A stretch of DNA of 56,547 nucleotides, from NCBI RefSeq assembly GCF_016658545.1, contig NZ_JACVZC010000028.1, forward strand, positions 1-56,547. The letters run 5' to 3'. The notes beneath the pieces were generated by a model, which was given only the letters and a program-made list of their open reading frames with translations, ran no database searches and had not been told where the DNA came from. Position numbers and translations under genes: made by a program. Origin of the DNA: Pseudomonas sp. S37 (GTDB lineage: Bacteria > Pseudomonadota > Gammaproteobacteria > Pseudomonadales > Pseudomonadaceae). This document shows positions 16,412 to 26,198 of the stretch, piece by piece. The stretch's first letter is position 1. Every line of letters begins with the position of its first letter.

Positions 16412-17779
16412 TCAGGCGCTGGCCAATACCCGGCGGCGTCTCACCACCAGGCTATCCACCACCCACATCACCACCATCGACACCCCCACCAGCGGGAACA
16501 TCACCCCCAGTACCAGCATCACCCCCACCGCCGTCTTCCAGCGCGGCAGGTCATGGCGCAGCGGCGGCACGCCCAGCCCACCCTCAGGCCTACGCTTCCA
16601 CCACATCACCAGCCCGCTCACCGAGCCCAGCAGGATCATCAGGCACACCAGCAGGATGATGATCTGGTTGAACGCGCCGAACATCTTGCCTTCATGCAGC
16701 ATCACCCCCAGTTCGGTGGCGCGGGCGACCGGGCTGTAGTCCTGCCAGCGCACATCGGCCAGCACCTTGCCGGTGTATTGGTCGACATGCAGGGTGGCGT
16801 CGTTGCGCGGGTCGTCGGCGAACACGGCAATGGTGAACACCCCGTCTGCAGTGGTGGGCAGGGTAATGCTGTAGCCCGGCTCGACCTGACGCGAGGTGGC
16901 GATGTCCTCGACCTGCTGCAGGCTCACCTGCGGCGCTGCGGGCATGTCCGACATCATATGGTGCCCGGCATGTTCGGCGTGTGCGCCGGACTGCGGCATC
17001 GGCGTGTTTTCCAGTGCCCACGGCACGGTCTGGCGGTGAGCGCTGTTCAGTTCACCCGCCTGCTGGTCCGACTTGGGCACGTCGTTCCACATGGCCGCCG
17101 GGAAGCGGTTCCACAAATCGGCGTATTGTTTGCCCCACATACCGGTCCAGGTCATGCCGCTGACCAGCATCAGCAACAGCAGGGCCGAACCCCAGAAGCC
17201 GGTTACTGCGTGCAGGTCGCGCCACAGCAGCCGGCCGCGCGCCGACAGCCGCGGCCACAGCACGCCTGCACCATTGCGCCCGCGTGGCCACCACAAGTAC
17301 AGGCCCGATACCACCAGCACGATGCCCCAGCCGGCGGCCAGTTCCACCAGTCGGTCGCCTGCCGTGCCGACCATCAGTTCGCCATGCAGGGCACGGGCGA
17401 TGGCCTGCAGGTTCTGCTTGCCGTCCTGCTCGCCGAGCACCTTGCCGCTGTAGGGGTCGACGAACACGTTCAGTTCGCGGCCGCCGTCATGTACCACGAA
17501 TTGCGCGCTGCGCTCGGCGTTCAAGGGTGGCAGGTACTGGCCGATGTGCCCTTTGGGGTAGGCCTGATGCACCTCGGCCAGCAACGCATCCGCGCCCTGT
17601 CGGTGGTGGCCGGCTTCGACCACCATCAGGTCACGGTACAGCAGCGGGCCGAGCTGCGGCTTGAACAGGTAGATGATGCCGGTGATTGCCAGCAGGATCA
17701 TGAACGGGGCCACGAACAGCCCCGCATAGAAGTGCCAACGCCAGGCCAGGTTATAGAAGTTGATACGTGTTCCTCTCAT
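16412..17779 (-). CDS. PepSY-associated TM-helix protein (PiuB-like), copper cluster
   Basis: A 455-aa inner-membrane protein of the PepSY_TM family. The N-terminal helix follows a conserved FYNLAWRWHFYAGLFVAP motif, then two periplasmic PepSY-like regions separated by helices (GWGIVLVVSGLYLWWP, WGSALLLLMLVSGMTW) and a C-terminal membrane part (QIIILLVCLMILLGSVSGLV). A Met/His-rich stretch (HAEHAGHHMMSDMPA, near residue 270) may bind metal. PiuB-type proteins are often linked to ferric-siderophore reduction; downstream of OprC a copper role is more likely. The start ATG has AGGAGG 5 nt upstream; 57 bases separate it from oprC. Confidence 0.87.
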   Translation of the reverse strand: MRGTRINFYNLAWRWHFYAGLFVAPFMILLAITGIIYLFKPQLGPLLYRDLMVVEAGHHRQGADALLAEVHQAYPKGHIGQYLPPLNAERSAQFVVHDGGRELNVFVDPYSGKVLGEQDGKQNLQAIARALHGELMVGTAGDRLVELAAGWGIVLVVSGLYLWWPRGRNGAGVLWPRLSARGRLLWRDLHAVTGFWGSALLLLMLVSGMTWTGMWGKQYADLWNRFPAAMWNDVPKSDQQAGELNSAHRQTVPWALENTPMPQSGAHAEHAGHHMMSDMPAAPQVSLQQVEDIATSRQVEPGYSITLPTTADGVFTIAVFADDPRNDATLHVDQYTGKVLADVRWQDYSPVARATELGVMLHEGKMFGAFNQIIILLVCLMILLGSVSGLVMWWKRRPEGGLGVPPLRHDLPRWKTAVGVMLVLGVMFPLVGVSMVVMWVVDSLVVRRRRVLASA

Positions 17780-17837
17780 GGGAACCTCCTGTTTGACCAG
17801 CTGATGGGCGCCACCGAAGCGGCGCCCGTGGTTGTTG

Positions 17838-19904
17838 TCAGAAGCTGAAATCGACCTTGGTCCAGAAGGTCCTGCTTGGCTCATTGACCGGCTGTGGATC
17901 TGTTGCCGGGTAGCCGAACCCGGCATTCCCGGCCAGGTTCAAATGCTCGGCGTAGGTTTTGTCGAACAGGTTGTCGACCCCTGCGCTGAGCTTGAGGTTG
18001 TTGTTCACCTTGTAGGCACCATTAAGCGAGAACACGCCGAAGCCGGCACTCTTGTCGTAGTCCTTGCCGACCACGTTGCCCTGGTTTTCGGCGATGCGGT
18101 TCTGCGCCGCCACCAGCCGCCACAGCGCACCGACGCTCCACACGTCGCGGCTGTAGGTCAGGCCCAGGCGGCTTTCCAGCGGTGGCATCTGCGGCAGAGC
18201 CTTGCCGTCGCTGCTGTTCTTGCCCCAGGCGTAGGCCAGCGTGGCGTCGGCCTTCCAGTGGTCGGTCAGCATATAGGCCGCACCCAGTTCGCCACCCATG
18301 ATGCGGGCATCGATGTTCTGCGCCTGCGAGGTGCTCATGCCCATCATGCCGGTGCGGTAGTCGAACAGGATGTAGTCGCGTATCTGCCCGACATAGCCCG
18401 AGGCCCAGGCTTCCAGGCGTTCAGTGCGGTACTGGATACCGAAGTCGAGCTGGGTGGTCTTCTCTGGCTTGATGCCGTCGAAGGCGTTGGCCGCACCGGG
18501 TGGCGCCAACTTGGGCGAGAACAGCTCCCAGTAGTCGGGGAAGCGTTGGGCATGGCCCAGGCCGATGTAGGTGGTGGCCGGGACGGCTGCCAGGTCGTGC
18601 TCGTAGCGGATGAAGCCGCTGGGCAGGGTGTCGGCGCGGGTGTCGCCTTCGGTGGCGCTACCCTGGCGGAAGTCGCGGGCCGAGGCACGGTCCAGGCGGG
18701 CGCCGCTGATCAGCCGGTCTTCACCGCTGACGTACCAGGTCAGTTCGCTGAAGGCGCCGTAGTTATGGAAATCGGCGTCCTTGGTCCAGGCCTGGCCCTT
18801 GTGTGCGTCCACGCCCATGCCACCACGCTGGCGATGCTCGTTGGTTTGCGCGTCGATGCCACTGATCAGTTGCACATCGGCCCAGCGCCAGGTGGCCTTG
18901 ATGCGTGCGCCCATCGTGCGGCGGTCGACGTTGCTGACCATCGGCATGCCCATCATGCCGCTGCCTGACGGCGTGCGCAGGCTGTAGTTGTCCATCACAT
19001 GGTCGGCGTAGTTGTAGTAGACCTGCGCCTCGACCTTGTCCAGCACCTCGCCGAGGTTGGACTTTTCAAAGCGCAGCCCCAGGCTCTCGCGCTTGAATTG
19101 CGAGCCGTCCATGCCGCGCCCGGCGTAGCGTGCTTCGCCATCGCCCTTGCCGGCGGTCAGCTCCAGCAGGGTGTCCTGGTCGGGCGTCCAGCCCAGGGCG
19201 ACATCGCCGTTCCACTTGTCCCAACGGGACGGCACGGTGTCGTTGTTACCGTCGTGGTAGTCATCCGAGCGCGACTGGTTGCCGACAAAGCGCGCATAGG
19301 CCTGGCTGTTGCCGGCAGCGGCGTCCAGCACCTTGTCGAAGCGGCCGTTGGAGCCGGCCAGCAGGCTGGCGTTGACCCGGCTGCCGAGGCTGCCGAACTT
19401 TTCCGGTTCGCGCTCGAAGAGGATGGTGCCTGCCGAGCCACCCGGGCCCCAGATCACGCTTTGCGGGCCTTTGATCACGGTCAGGCGGTCGTAGGTTTCC
19501 GGCGAGATGTACGAGGTCGGGGCGTCCATGCGGTTGGGGCAGGCGCCGAGCATCAGGCCGCCGTTGGTAAGGATGTTCAGGCGCGAGCCGAACATGCCGC
19601 GCAGGACCGGGTCACCGTTGGTGCCGCCGGCGCGGATCGCCGAAAAGCCGGGGATGGTCTTCAGGTAGTCGGCGCCGTCGCTGGCCGGCACGGGCTGGCG
19701 CGGGTCTTTCGGGTTGGTGACCACGGTCAGTGGCGAGCTCGGCGCCACGGCGGTGATCACCGTCGGGCTCAGCTCGGGTGCGTCGTGCGCATGGCCTTCA
19801 TGGCCAGGGTCGGCGGCCAGGGCCACGGGCGCGAGCAGCGAGCCGCACACGGCGGCGATGGTCCCACGCAGGGACAAGGCGAAAACAGGGGTGCAGCCGG
19901 ACAT
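17838..19904 (-). CDS. oprC: TonB-dependent copper receptor OprC (NosA-like)
   Basis: A 688-aa outer-membrane TonB-dependent receptor. A signal peptide ends near AALA/ADPGHEGHAHD (residue ~30), the plug domain follows (about 45-165, with DGADYLKTIPGFSAIRAGGTNGDPVLRG) and then a 22-strand barrel ending in the C-terminal FWTKVDFSF, with the terminal Phe usual for Bam. The copper site described for P. aeruginosa OprC (CxxxM in the plug, HxM in the barrel) is recognisable: C122-P-N-R-M126 and H302-V-M304. The receptor imports copper across the outer membrane. It shares an apparent operon with PCu(A)C and DUF2946 genes. Confidence 0.93.
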   Translation of the reverse strand: MSGCTPVFALSLRGTIAAVCGSLLAPVALAADPGHEGHAHDAPELSPTVITAVAPSSPLTVVTNPKDPRQPVPASDGADYLKTIPGFSAIRAGGTNGDPVLRGMFGSRLNILTNGGLMLGACPNRMDAPTSYISPETYDRLTVIKGPQSVIWGPGGSAGTILFEREPEKFGSLGSRVNASLLAGSNGRFDKVLDAAAGNSQAYARFVGNQSRSDDYHDGNNDTVPSRWDKWNGDVALGWTPDQDTLLELTAGKGDGEARYAGRGMDGSQFKRESLGLRFEKSNLGEVLDKVEAQVYYNYADHVMDNYSLRTPSGSGMMGMPMVSNVDRRTMGARIKATWRWADVQLISGIDAQTNEHRQRGGMGVDAHKGQAWTKDADFHNYGAFSELTWYVSGEDRLISGARLDRASARDFRQGSATEGDTRADTLPSGFIRYEHDLAAVPATTYIGLGHAQRFPDYWELFSPKLAPPGAANAFDGIKPEKTTQLDFGIQYRTERLEAWASGYVGQIRDYILFDYRTGMMGMSTSQAQNIDARIMGGELGAAYMLTDHWKADATLAYAWGKNSSDGKALPQMPPLESRLGLTYSRDVWSVGALWRLVAAQNRIAENQGNVVGKDYDKSAGFGVFSLNGAYKVNNNLKLSAGVDNLFDKTYAEHLNLAGNAGFGYPATDPQPVNEPSRTFWTKVDFSF

Positions 19905-19970
19905 AGTGATTCCAGTCGATCAGTCATGAGTTAGCGCGAAGCCTTCTGGCTTCGTGCGCAAAATGTGCGT

Positions 19971-20402
19971 TCAGACGTTGATCGAGGACGGCGGGGCGCG
20001 GCTGCGCGCACCGGGGAACACAGCCTGCCGGGCATGGCCCTGGTGCGTTGGCGCAAACAGGTAACTGGTGGGGACGACGCTGTCGGCGCTAAGCGGGCTG
20101 AGAGCCTGGGGCAGGGCCGGGCAGTTGAACAACAGGCTGCAGTAACCGCACTTTTCCCACATCACGTGCAACTGGCCATCGCCGCCGTGGCCGTGATGGC
20201 TGTCGCCGGCATGCTGATGGGCAGCCGCCATCGGCATGTCCATCGGCATGCTCATGCCCGCGTGGTGGTCCATCGGCATCGACTGGGAAACCAGCGGGCC
20301 GATGAAGATCATCCACATGGCGAACAGGCTCAGCCATCCGCCACCGGCGCGCCTGCGGTCAGGGCGGGTGGTACGGCGGCGGCTGTTGCGCGGCAGGCTC
20401 AT
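19971..20402 (-). CDS. DUF2946-family His/Met-rich protein
   Basis: A 143-aa small protein with one N-terminal hydrophobic segment (WLSLFAMWMIFIGPLVSQ, about 23-40) after an Arg-rich start, so it is either exported or anchored with the rest in the periplasm. The mature part is dense in Met and His (SMPMDHHAGMSMPMDMPM, then HQHAGDSHHGHGG), followed by a conserved EKCGYCSLLF segment with CxxC. This pattern fits the DUF2946 family, often found beside copper receptors. A copper-binding or delivery role between OprC and PCu(A)C is inferred. The start codon is uncertain within the Arg-rich region. Confidence 0.8.
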   Translation of the reverse strand: MSLPRNSRRRTTRPDRRRAGGGWLSLFAMWMIFIGPLVSQSMPMDHHAGMSMPMDMPMAAAHQHAGDSHHGHGGDGQLHVMWEKCGYCSLLFNCPALPQALSPLSADSVVPTSYLFAPTHQGHARQAVFPGARSRAPPSSINV

Positions 20403-20424
20403 GGCGGGTGCCTGTCAGCGGGTG

Positions 20425-20910
20425 TCAGTGCGCGTGTTCGTGGGCTTGCGGCTGGTCCGCTGGCGCCTGCTTCTGCACGGCCACTTCGACGGTAACGTTG
20501 CCGGCCTTTTCGAAGTGCAGGGTCAACGGGAAGCGCTTGCCGTCGACGAGCAGGCTGCGGTCCTTGGGCTGCATCAGCATCACGTGGTAGGCGCTGGGGG
20601 CGAAGGTCAGGTCCTTGCCGGCGGGCACCACCACGCTGGGCACCTGTTGCATTTTCATGGCCCCGCTGGCGCTCATGGCATGCTCGTGCAGTTGTGCATC
20701 ATCGGTGATGGGGCTGTCGACGCTGAGCAAGCGGTCATCGGCCTGGCCATTGTTGTGCACCACGAAATACGCCGCTACGTTCGGCGCGTTGGGTGGCAAC
20801 TGCAGCGACCAGGGGTGGGCAATGTGCAGGTCACCCACGCTGTATTCGTGGGCATTGGCAAAGGCGCCGGGCAGCAGCAGGGCGGCCATGACGAGGGCGT
20901 GCTTGAGCAT
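20425..20910 (-). CDS. Periplasmic copper chaperone PCu(A)C
   Basis: A 161-aa cupredoxin-like copper chaperone. The signal peptide is residues 1-20 (MLKHALVMAALLLPGAFANA). The PCu(A)C copper-site residues appear in order: LHEHAMSASGAMKMQQV (His and Met ligands) and, about 30 residues on, YHVMLM (H-x-M). The tail is His-rich (HEHAH). These proteins hold Cu(I) in the periplasm and deliver it to cytochrome oxidase assembly. Its position between two DUF2946 genes and upstream of oprC supports a copper-uptake operon. Confidence 0.92.
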   Translation of the reverse strand: MLKHALVMAALLLPGAFANAHEYSVGDLHIAHPWSLQLPPNAPNVAAYFVVHNNGQADDRLLSVDSPITDDAQLHEHAMSASGAMKMQQVPSVVVPAGKDLTFAPSAYHVMLMQPKDRSLLVDGKRFPLTLHFEKAGNVTVEVAVQKQAPADQPQAHEHAH

Positions 20911-20956
20911 GGTGAATCTCCGTTCTGTTCAGGTTCAGGCAGACAGCTTGAAACAC

Positions 20957-21346
20957 TCAGGCCAGCGGAGAGGCACGGGGGTTTAACGCAGGCCATAGCT
21001 GGCGCGGCGTGGGTTGGTAGTCAGCAGGTGGCGGCAACAGCCCGGCGAGCAGTGTCGGCGGGTTGTGCAACTGTGGCGGGTAGACGGGCAGGGCCAGCAG
21101 CGGCGCGGCGCCAGAGCAGCACCAGCAGTTCATCATGCCGGCGCTGTCGTCGCTTTGCGGGCCGAGGTCGATCTTGGCCAGGGCCTGCACATCGACTTTG
21201 GCCTTGTTGGCCATGCTGGAACAGAAAGCCCCCCACAGCAGCTGTTCGGCCGGGCCTTTGGGCGCAGCAGAAGACAGCGGCATGGCCAGCAGGTTGAACA
21301 GCACTGCAAGGCAGGCTATCCAGGCAATGTGCCGACGTGGGGGCAT
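20957..21346 (-). CDS. DUF2946-family protein, first gene of copper cluster
   Basis: A 129-aa exported protein with a signal-like segment (IAWIACLAVLFNLLAMPLSSAA, residues 7-28) and an NCWCCSGAAP motif near residues 73-82 (CxC plus an adjacent Cys), characteristic of the DUF2946 family. The C-terminal part is Pro-rich. It is the first of five same-strand genes ending with the PepSY protein and may define the operon start. About 40 bases upstream on the minus strand, TATACT and TACAAT are possible -10 boxes; no convincing metal-regulator site was recognised. Confidence 0.8.
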   Translation of the reverse strand: MPPRRHIAWIACLAVLFNLLAMPLSSAAPKGPAEQLLWGAFCSSMANKAKVDVQALAKIDLGPQSDDSAGMMNCWCCSGAAPLLALPVYPPQLHNPPTLLAGLLPPPADYQPTPRQLWPALNPRASPLA

Positions 21347-21442
21347 GGAGAGATCCGGTCAGGAATCGTGGTGGGTATTGTAAGGCGGAGTATAGGTAAA
21401 AATGGCGGGGTGCGGTGAAGTGACGCAGGCGAGGTGGCTTCG

Positions 21443-21549
21443 GGGGCTGCTTTGCAGCCCATTCGCGGGACAAGCCCGCTCCCACAGAGACTGTGCGATG
21501 TCCAATGTGGGAGCGGCCTTGTGTCGCGATAGGGGCGCAAAGCGCCCCC
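21443..21549. repeat. REP pair (mixed modules)
   Basis: The left unit has GGGGGCTGCTTTGCAGCCC followed by ATTCGCGGGACAAGCCCGCTCCC. The right unit has GGGAGCGGCCTTGTGTCGCGA plus GGGGCGCAAAGCGCCCC. The two units carry different central modules, so this locus joins the two REP subtypes. Confidence 0.82.
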
Positions 21550-21556
21550 GGCATTC

Positions 21557-22411
21557 TCAAACCTTGCCACGCCCCATTAGCCCACGCACGGTCTCCTGCA
21601 GGTCCGCCGGCAACACCACCACCTTGGCATTGTTGCTCCCGGCCAGGTTCTCCATCGCGCCTACATAGCGCTCACCCAGCAGATACATGGCTGGCACGGT
21701 CTCGTTGCCCACCGCTTCCTTCACCAGCGAAATCGCCCGCGCCGAGGCCTCGGCCAGGCTGATCTGCGCCTCGGCATCCAGCCTGGCAGCCTGCAGGCGC
21801 GCTTCCGCTTCAAGGATCGCCGCCTGCTTGGCGCCTTCGGCACGGGTCACGTCGGCCTTGCGCTCACGCTCGGCTGCGGCCTGGCGTTCCATGGCCAGCT
21901 GCATGTTCTCCGACGGCTTGATGTCCTGGATTTCCACCGAGCGCACGGTCACGCCCCAGTCTTCGGTCTGTTCGGACATCGCCTCGCGCAGGCGCGCCTT
22001 GATCTGCTCGCGGCTGGACAGCGCTTCGTCGAGGTCCATCGCGCCGACGATGGCGCGTAGCGAGGTCATGGTCAGGCTGGTGACGGCGAACGAGAAGTTC
22101 TGCACGCCATACGAGGCCTTCTGCGGGTCGACCACCTTGGCGAAACACAGGGCGTTGGCGACGATTACCGCGTTGTCCTTGGTGATGATTTCCTGCTGCT
22201 GCACATCAAGGATGATGTCCTTGGTCGGCAGGCGGTAGGCGACCACGTCCATGTACGGGATGACGATGTTCAGGCCGGGCTTGAGCGTGGTGTTGTAGCG
22301 GCCCAGGCGTTCCACGATCCACTCCTCGCCCTGGGGCACGATGCGCACCCCCTTGAACACGGTGATCAGGACGAACAGGGCGATGGCGCCGACGACGATG
22401 AGGCTGGTCAT
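21557..22411 (-). CDS. SPFH/band-7 membrane protein (QmcA/stomatin-like)
   Basis: A 284-aa protein with one N-terminal helix (LIVVGAIALFVLITVFKGV), then a band-7 domain (VRIVPQGEEWIVERLGRYNTTLKPGLN, to about residue 180) and a helical region rich in Ala and Glu (about 175-240) that promotes oligomer rings. It is close to E. coli QmcA, which forms membrane microdomain cages and interacts with FtsH. The NfeD-like gene lies immediately upstream in the same direction, the usual SPFH-NfeD pairing. Confidence 0.9.
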   Translation of the reverse strand: MTSLIVVGAIALFVLITVFKGVRIVPQGEEWIVERLGRYNTTLKPGLNIVIPYMDVVAYRLPTKDIILDVQQQEIITKDNAVIVANALCFAKVVDPQKASYGVQNFSFAVTSLTMTSLRAIVGAMDLDEALSSREQIKARLREAMSEQTEDWGVTVRSVEIQDIKPSENMQLAMERQAAAERERKADVTRAEGAKQAAILEAEARLQAARLDAEAQISLAEASARAISLVKEAVGNETVPAMYLLGERYVGAMENLAGSNNAKVVVLPADLQETVRGLMGRGKV

Positions 22412-22437
22412 GATGCTAAATTCCTTTTAGTGCGGAT

Positions 22438-22875
22438 TCAGGCCCGGACGACGCGGGCGGTGTTTCCTTCGATGGCGGTCAGGCGCACCCGCTCGCCGGC
22501 AGCAATCTCGCTGTTGGCGATACAGGTCCATTCTTCGTTGCCGAGGATCGGCTTCTGGAAGCGTACGCGGCCTTTGTGGAATTCCGACACGCCAGCGGTC
22601 AGCAAACCCACTTCGCCAATCACGCTGTCGGCAGTCCAGCGCACATCCGGCTGCTTGCGCCGGAACAGCTTGAACCAAAGCGCGGTGGTGGCCGACGACA
22701 GCAGCACCCACAGCAGCACCTGCATGTCCAGCTGCAGGCTGGGGGCAGCCAGCGAAATGAGCGAGACCAGCACGGCACCGATGCCGAACCAGAGGATGAA
22801 GAATGTCGGCAGGACCAGTTCGAGCAGGATCAGCGCGATGCCGAATACCAGCCAGATCCACCATTGCATATCCAT
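22438..22875 (-). CDS. NfeD-family membrane protein (YbbK-like)
   Basis: A 145-aa protein with two or three hydrophobic helices at residues 5-32, 34-45 and 50-68, followed by an OB-fold NfeD domain (about 80-145: IGEVGLLTAGVSEFHKGRVR). NfeD short forms act with SPFH proteins in membrane quality control; the domain probably binds the partner. The gene is 26 bases upstream of the SPFH gene. An ATG six bases later is also possible as start. Confidence 0.88.
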   Translation of the reverse strand: MDMQWWIWLVFGIALILLELVLPTFFILWFGIGAVLVSLISLAAPSLQLDMQVLLWVLLSSATTALWFKLFRRKQPDVRWTADSVIGEVGLLTAGVSEFHKGRVRFQKPILGNEEWTCIANSEIAAGERVRLTAIEGNTARVVRA

Positions 22876-23012
22876 ATGGGCTGCGCCTTCCAGGGGGAGG
22901 ACTTGAGTTTATGTCAGCGGGGCGGCCTAGGGCCACTTGCAGGGTTGAGGGAAAAGTCCGAAAGGGCTGTAGGGCGACTGCCTGACACATTTTCTGAAGA
23001 CTGGCGCGCTCT

Positions 23013-23133
23013 CCTGTAGGAGCGGCCTTGTGTCACGAAAGGGCCGTAAAGCGGCCCCAACAATCTATGCATCACCGCTGAAATCCGGGGGCCGCTATGC
23101 GGCCCTTTCGCGACACAAGGCCGCTCCTACAGG
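23013..23133. repeat. REP pair (GGCCTTGTGTC type)
   Basis: Facing arms: CTGTAGGAGCGGCCTTGTGTCACGAAAGGGCCGTAAAGCGGCCCC (from 23014, in two modules) and its mirror, ending CCGCTCCTACAGG at 23133. Placed in the 284-base gap between nfeD and the cobK end. The remaining ~140 bases of that gap hold no gene I can support. Confidence 0.85.
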
Positions 23134-23159
23134 GATCTGCGGCGTGCTTGCGATATGTG

Positions 23160-23882
23160 TTATTGCAGGTCCAGTGCTGCAGTCAGGTCACGCAGCGATT
23201 CGAATACCCGGTCCACCTCCGGCAGTACCGGGCGTTTCAAGATCAGCACCGGCACCCCCAGCTCCCGCGCCACCTCCAGCTTCGGCTCGGTCGCCACGCT
23301 GCCGCTGTTCTTGCTGATCAGCACATCGATCTTGCGCCGTTGGAACAACGCCCTTTCATCTTCAATATGAAACGGCCCACGCGCACCAATCACTTCACAG
23401 CGCGCGTTGCCAGGGCATGCTTCCAGCGCCCGCAAGGTCCAGAACTGCTCCGCTGGAATCTCATCCAGATGTTGCAGCGGCTCTCGCCCCAACGTGAACA
23501 GCGGCCTGCGGAACGGTTTGAGTGCCTCGATCAACCCCGCCCAGTCTTCTACCTCGCGCCAGTCGTCCCCCGCCTGCGCCTGCCATGCCGGGCGGCGCAG
23601 GGCCCAGCACGGGATACCCGCCATACGGGCAGCGCTGGCGGCATTGCGGCTGATCTGCGCGGCATACGGGTGGGTGGCGTCGATCAGCAGGCTTATGCCC
23701 GCCTCGCGCAGGTAACGGGCCAGGCCCTCGGCGCCACCAAAACCGCCGACCCGCACCTGGCATTGCAGGTCCTGCGGCACCCTGCCGATACCGGCCAGGC
23801 TGTAGACGTGCTTAGGGCCAAGGCGGCGGGCGATGGCCAGGGCTTCGGTGACGCCACCCAACAGCAGGATACGGGCAGTCAT
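23160..23882 (-). CDS. cobK: Precorrin-6A reductase CobK
   Basis: A 240-aa NADPH-dependent precorrin-6A reductase of the corrin-ring pathway. The N-terminal [15 protein letters not shown], the [11 protein letters not shown] stretch (about residues 68-78) and the C-terminal ISKNSGS motif are typical of CobK/CbiJ. The ATG overlaps the cbiD stop in an ATGA junction (23879-23882), indicating translational coupling. It is the last of the three minus-strand cob genes. Confidence 0.92.
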   Translation of the reverse strand: MTARILLLGGVTEALAIARRLGPKHVYSLAGIGRVPQDLQCQVRVGGFGGAEGLARYLREAGISLLIDATHPYAAQISRNAASAARMAGIPCWALRRPAWQAQAGDDWREVEDWAGLIEALKPFRRPLFTLGREPLQHLDEIPAEQFWTLRALEACPGNARCEVIGARGPFHIEDERALFQRRKIDVLISKNSGSVATEPKLEVARELGVPVLILKRPVLPEVDRVFESLRDLTAALDLQ

Positions 23883-24973
23883 TGCACGCCTGCCTTGCCG
23901 ACGATGCCGCCCTGGCGGTCGATGGCGAACACTTCCACCTGTACGTGGGCCGGCACCACGCTGCGGGCAAAGGCCAGGGCGTGGGCACACACCGCATCAC
24001 CCAGGGCGATGCCGGCTGCATGCGCCAGTGCGAGCGCCTGCTGGCTTGTGTTGGCGCCAATGATTGCGGCTTGCAGGGCCGCGTCAGCGCCGATGTCCGC
24101 TGCCCAGCCGGCCAGTTGCGGCAGGTCGATGCTGGAGTGGCGGCTGTGCAGGTCCATGTGCCCGGCGGCCAGTTTGCTGATCTTGCCGAACCCCCCGCAC
24201 AGGGTCAGGCGTGGCACCGGTACCTTGCGCAGGTGCTTGAGCACCGCACCGACAAAATCGCCCATTTCGATCAGGGCGATTTCCGGCAGGCCGTAGACCC
24301 GGCGCATGGTGTCCTCACTGGCGTTGCCGGTGCAGGCGGCAATATGCGTGTAGCCGTTGGTGTGGGCCACGTCGATGCCCTGGTGGATCGAGGCGATGTA
24401 GGCCGCGCAGGAGAACGGCCGCACGATACCGCTGGTGCCGAGGATCGACAGCCCGCCGAGGATGCCCAGGCGCGGGTTCATGGTTTTCAGCGCCAACTGC
24501 TCGCCGCCCTGCACATTGACCGTGACCTCGAAGCCGCCGGGGTAGCCGCACTGGTTGGCCAGCCGCTGCAGGTGCTCGCTGATCATCCGCCGTGGTACCG
24601 GGTTGATGGCTGGCTCACCCACCGCCAGCACCAGCCCCGGGCGGGTCACGGTGCCGACGCCGCTACCGGCGACAAAGCGGATGCCCGGCTCGCCCAGCAG
24701 GCGTATCTGGCTGAAGAGCAGGGCGCCGTGGGTCACGTCCGGGTCGTCGCCGGCATCCTTGAGGGTGCCGGCTTCGGCGCGCTCGCCAACCAGGCGACAG
24801 AACTCCAGGCGCATCTGCACCACCTTGCCCTTGGGCAGGGTGATATCCACGGCATCGTCGCGCTGCCCGGTGAGCAGCAGCTTGGCCGCCGCCAGGCTGG
24901 TGGCGGTGGCGCAGCTGCCGGTGGTCAGGCCGCTGCGCAGGGGCGCGGGCTGTTCGCGGGTTTCTTCACGCAT
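23879..24973 (-). CDS. cbiD: Cobalt-precorrin-5B C1-methyltransferase CbiD
   Basis: A 364-aa CbiD protein, which methylates C1 with S-adenosylmethionine. The start [20 protein letters not shown] (residues ~13-32) is the family signature; [21 protein letters not shown] and [17 protein letters not shown] are further conserved blocks. CbiD belongs to the anaerobic pathway but occurs here beside the oxygen-dependent CobG, replacing CobF. It overlaps cobK by 4 bp and cobL by 8 bp. Confidence 0.94.
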   Translation of the reverse strand: MREETREQPAPLRSGLTTGSCATATSLAAAKLLLTGQRDDAVDITLPKGKVVQMRLEFCRLVGERAEAGTLKDAGDDPDVTHGALLFSQIRLLGEPGIRFVAGSGVGTVTRPGLVLAVGEPAINPVPRRMISEHLQRLANQCGYPGGFEVTVNVQGGEQLALKTMNPRLGILGGLSILGTSGIVRPFSCAAYIASIHQGIDVAHTNGYTHIAACTGNASEDTMRRVYGLPEIALIEMGDFVGAVLKHLRKVPVPRLTLCGGFGKISKLAAGHMDLHSRHSSIDLPQLAGWAADIGADAALQAAIIGANTSQQALALAHAAGIALGDAVCAHALAFARSVVPAHVQVEVFAIDRQGGIVGKAGVQ

Positions 24974-26177
24974 CGGCGGGCTTTACCACTTCGAGCAGGG
25001 TGATCGGCAGCGCCTGGCGCCAGGTGTCGAATGCGCCCAAGGGTTGGGCATGGGCGACATGGATGCGGGTCAGTTCGCCGCCGTGCTGCTCGCGAAAATG
25101 CGCCAGGGCCAGTTCGCTTTGCAGGGTCACGGCATTGGCCACCAGCCGCCCGCCAGGGCGCAGGCTTGCCCAGCAGCGGTCAAGCACGCCTTCGCGGGTA
25201 ACGCCGCCGCCGATGAAGATGGCATCCGGTTGCTCCAGGCCCTCCAGTGCTGCGGGCGCCTTGCCGCAGACCAGTTGCAGGCCAGGTACACCGAGCGCTT
25301 CGCGGTTGTGTTCGATGAAGCCCTGGCGGCCTTCGTCGGCCTCGATGGCCAGGGCGCGGCAGGCGGGGTGGGCGCGCATCCATTCGATGCCGATCGAGCC
25401 ACAGCCTGCGCCCACGTCCCAAAGCAGTTCGCCGGGCTGCGGTGCCAGGCGCGCCAGGGTAATGGCGCGCACATCGCGTTTGGTCAGCTGGCCGTCGTGG
25501 CGGAAGGCGCTGTCGGGCAACCCGGCCAGCCGGTGCAGGCGTGGGGCCTCGGGTGCAGCCAGGCATTCGATGGCGACCAGGTTGAGCGCGGCGATGCCGG
25601 TGTGCGGCCAGTCCTGGGCGGTGCCGGCCAGTGCCCGTTCGGCTTCACCACCGAGGTGCTCGAACACTTGCAGGCGGCTGGGCGCGAAGCCACGCTCGCG
25701 CAGCAGCGCGGCAATCTGCGCCGGGCTGTTGCCATCGTTGCTCAGCACCAGCAGGCGCATGCCGCTGTACAGGTGGGCATTGAGCGTTGCCAGGGGGCGG
25801 GCTACCAGTGACACCACCTGCAGGTCCTGCAGCGACCAGCCCAGGCGGGCAGCGGCCAACGCGCAGGAGGAGGGCATCGACAGCACACGCATTTCGGCGG
25901 CAGGCACCTGGCGCGCCAGGCTGGCGCCCACGCCGTAGAACATCGGGTCGCCGCTGGCCAGTACGCACACCGGCTCGCCGCGCAGGGCCAGTACCGGGGT
26001 TAGCGAGAACGGGCTGGGCCAGGCCAGTTGTTCAGCGGTGATGCAGCGTGGCAGCAAGGCCAGTTGGCGTGGGCTGCCGACGATCTTCGTGGCGCCCAGC
26101 AGGGCGCGCCGGGCTTGTTTGCCCAAGCCAGGGAAGCCGTCTTCGCCGATGCCTATTACTGTCAGCCAAGGGGTCAT
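24966..26177 (-). CDS. cobL: Precorrin-6Y C5,15-methyltransferase (decarboxylating) CobL
   Basis: A 403-aa bifunctional enzyme. Residues 1-200 are a CbiE-like tetrapyrrole methylase ([12 protein letters not shown], then [14 protein letters not shown]). Residues 205-400 are CbiT-like, with the SAM-binding motif [18 protein letters not shown] and the [17 protein letters not shown] block. Together they methylate C5 and C15 and remove the acetate carboxyl on ring C. The start at 26177 ([13 protein letters not shown]) fits; an ATG at 26195 would add six residues. A REP pair lies directly upstream, between this gene and divergent cobG. Confidence 0.93.
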   Translation of the reverse strand: MTPWLTVIGIGEDGFPGLGKQARRALLGATKIVGSPRQLALLPRCITAEQLAWPSPFSLTPVLALRGEPVCVLASGDPMFYGVGASLARQVPAAEMRVLSMPSSCALAAARLGWSLQDLQVVSLVARPLATLNAHLYSGMRLLVLSNDGNSPAQIAALLRERGFAPSRLQVFEHLGGEAERALAGTAQDWPHTGIAALNLVAIECLAAPEAPRLHRLAGLPDSAFRHDGQLTKRDVRAITLARLAPQPGELLWDVGAGCGSIGIEWMRAHPACRALAIEADEGRQGFIEHNREALGVPGLQLVCGKAPAALEGLEQPDAIFIGGGVTREGVLDRCWASLRPGGRLVANAVTLQSELALAHFREQHGGELTRIHVAHAQPLGAFDTWRQALPITLLEVVKPADA

Positions 26178-26198
26178 GTGTTTCAAATCCGCCATTTT

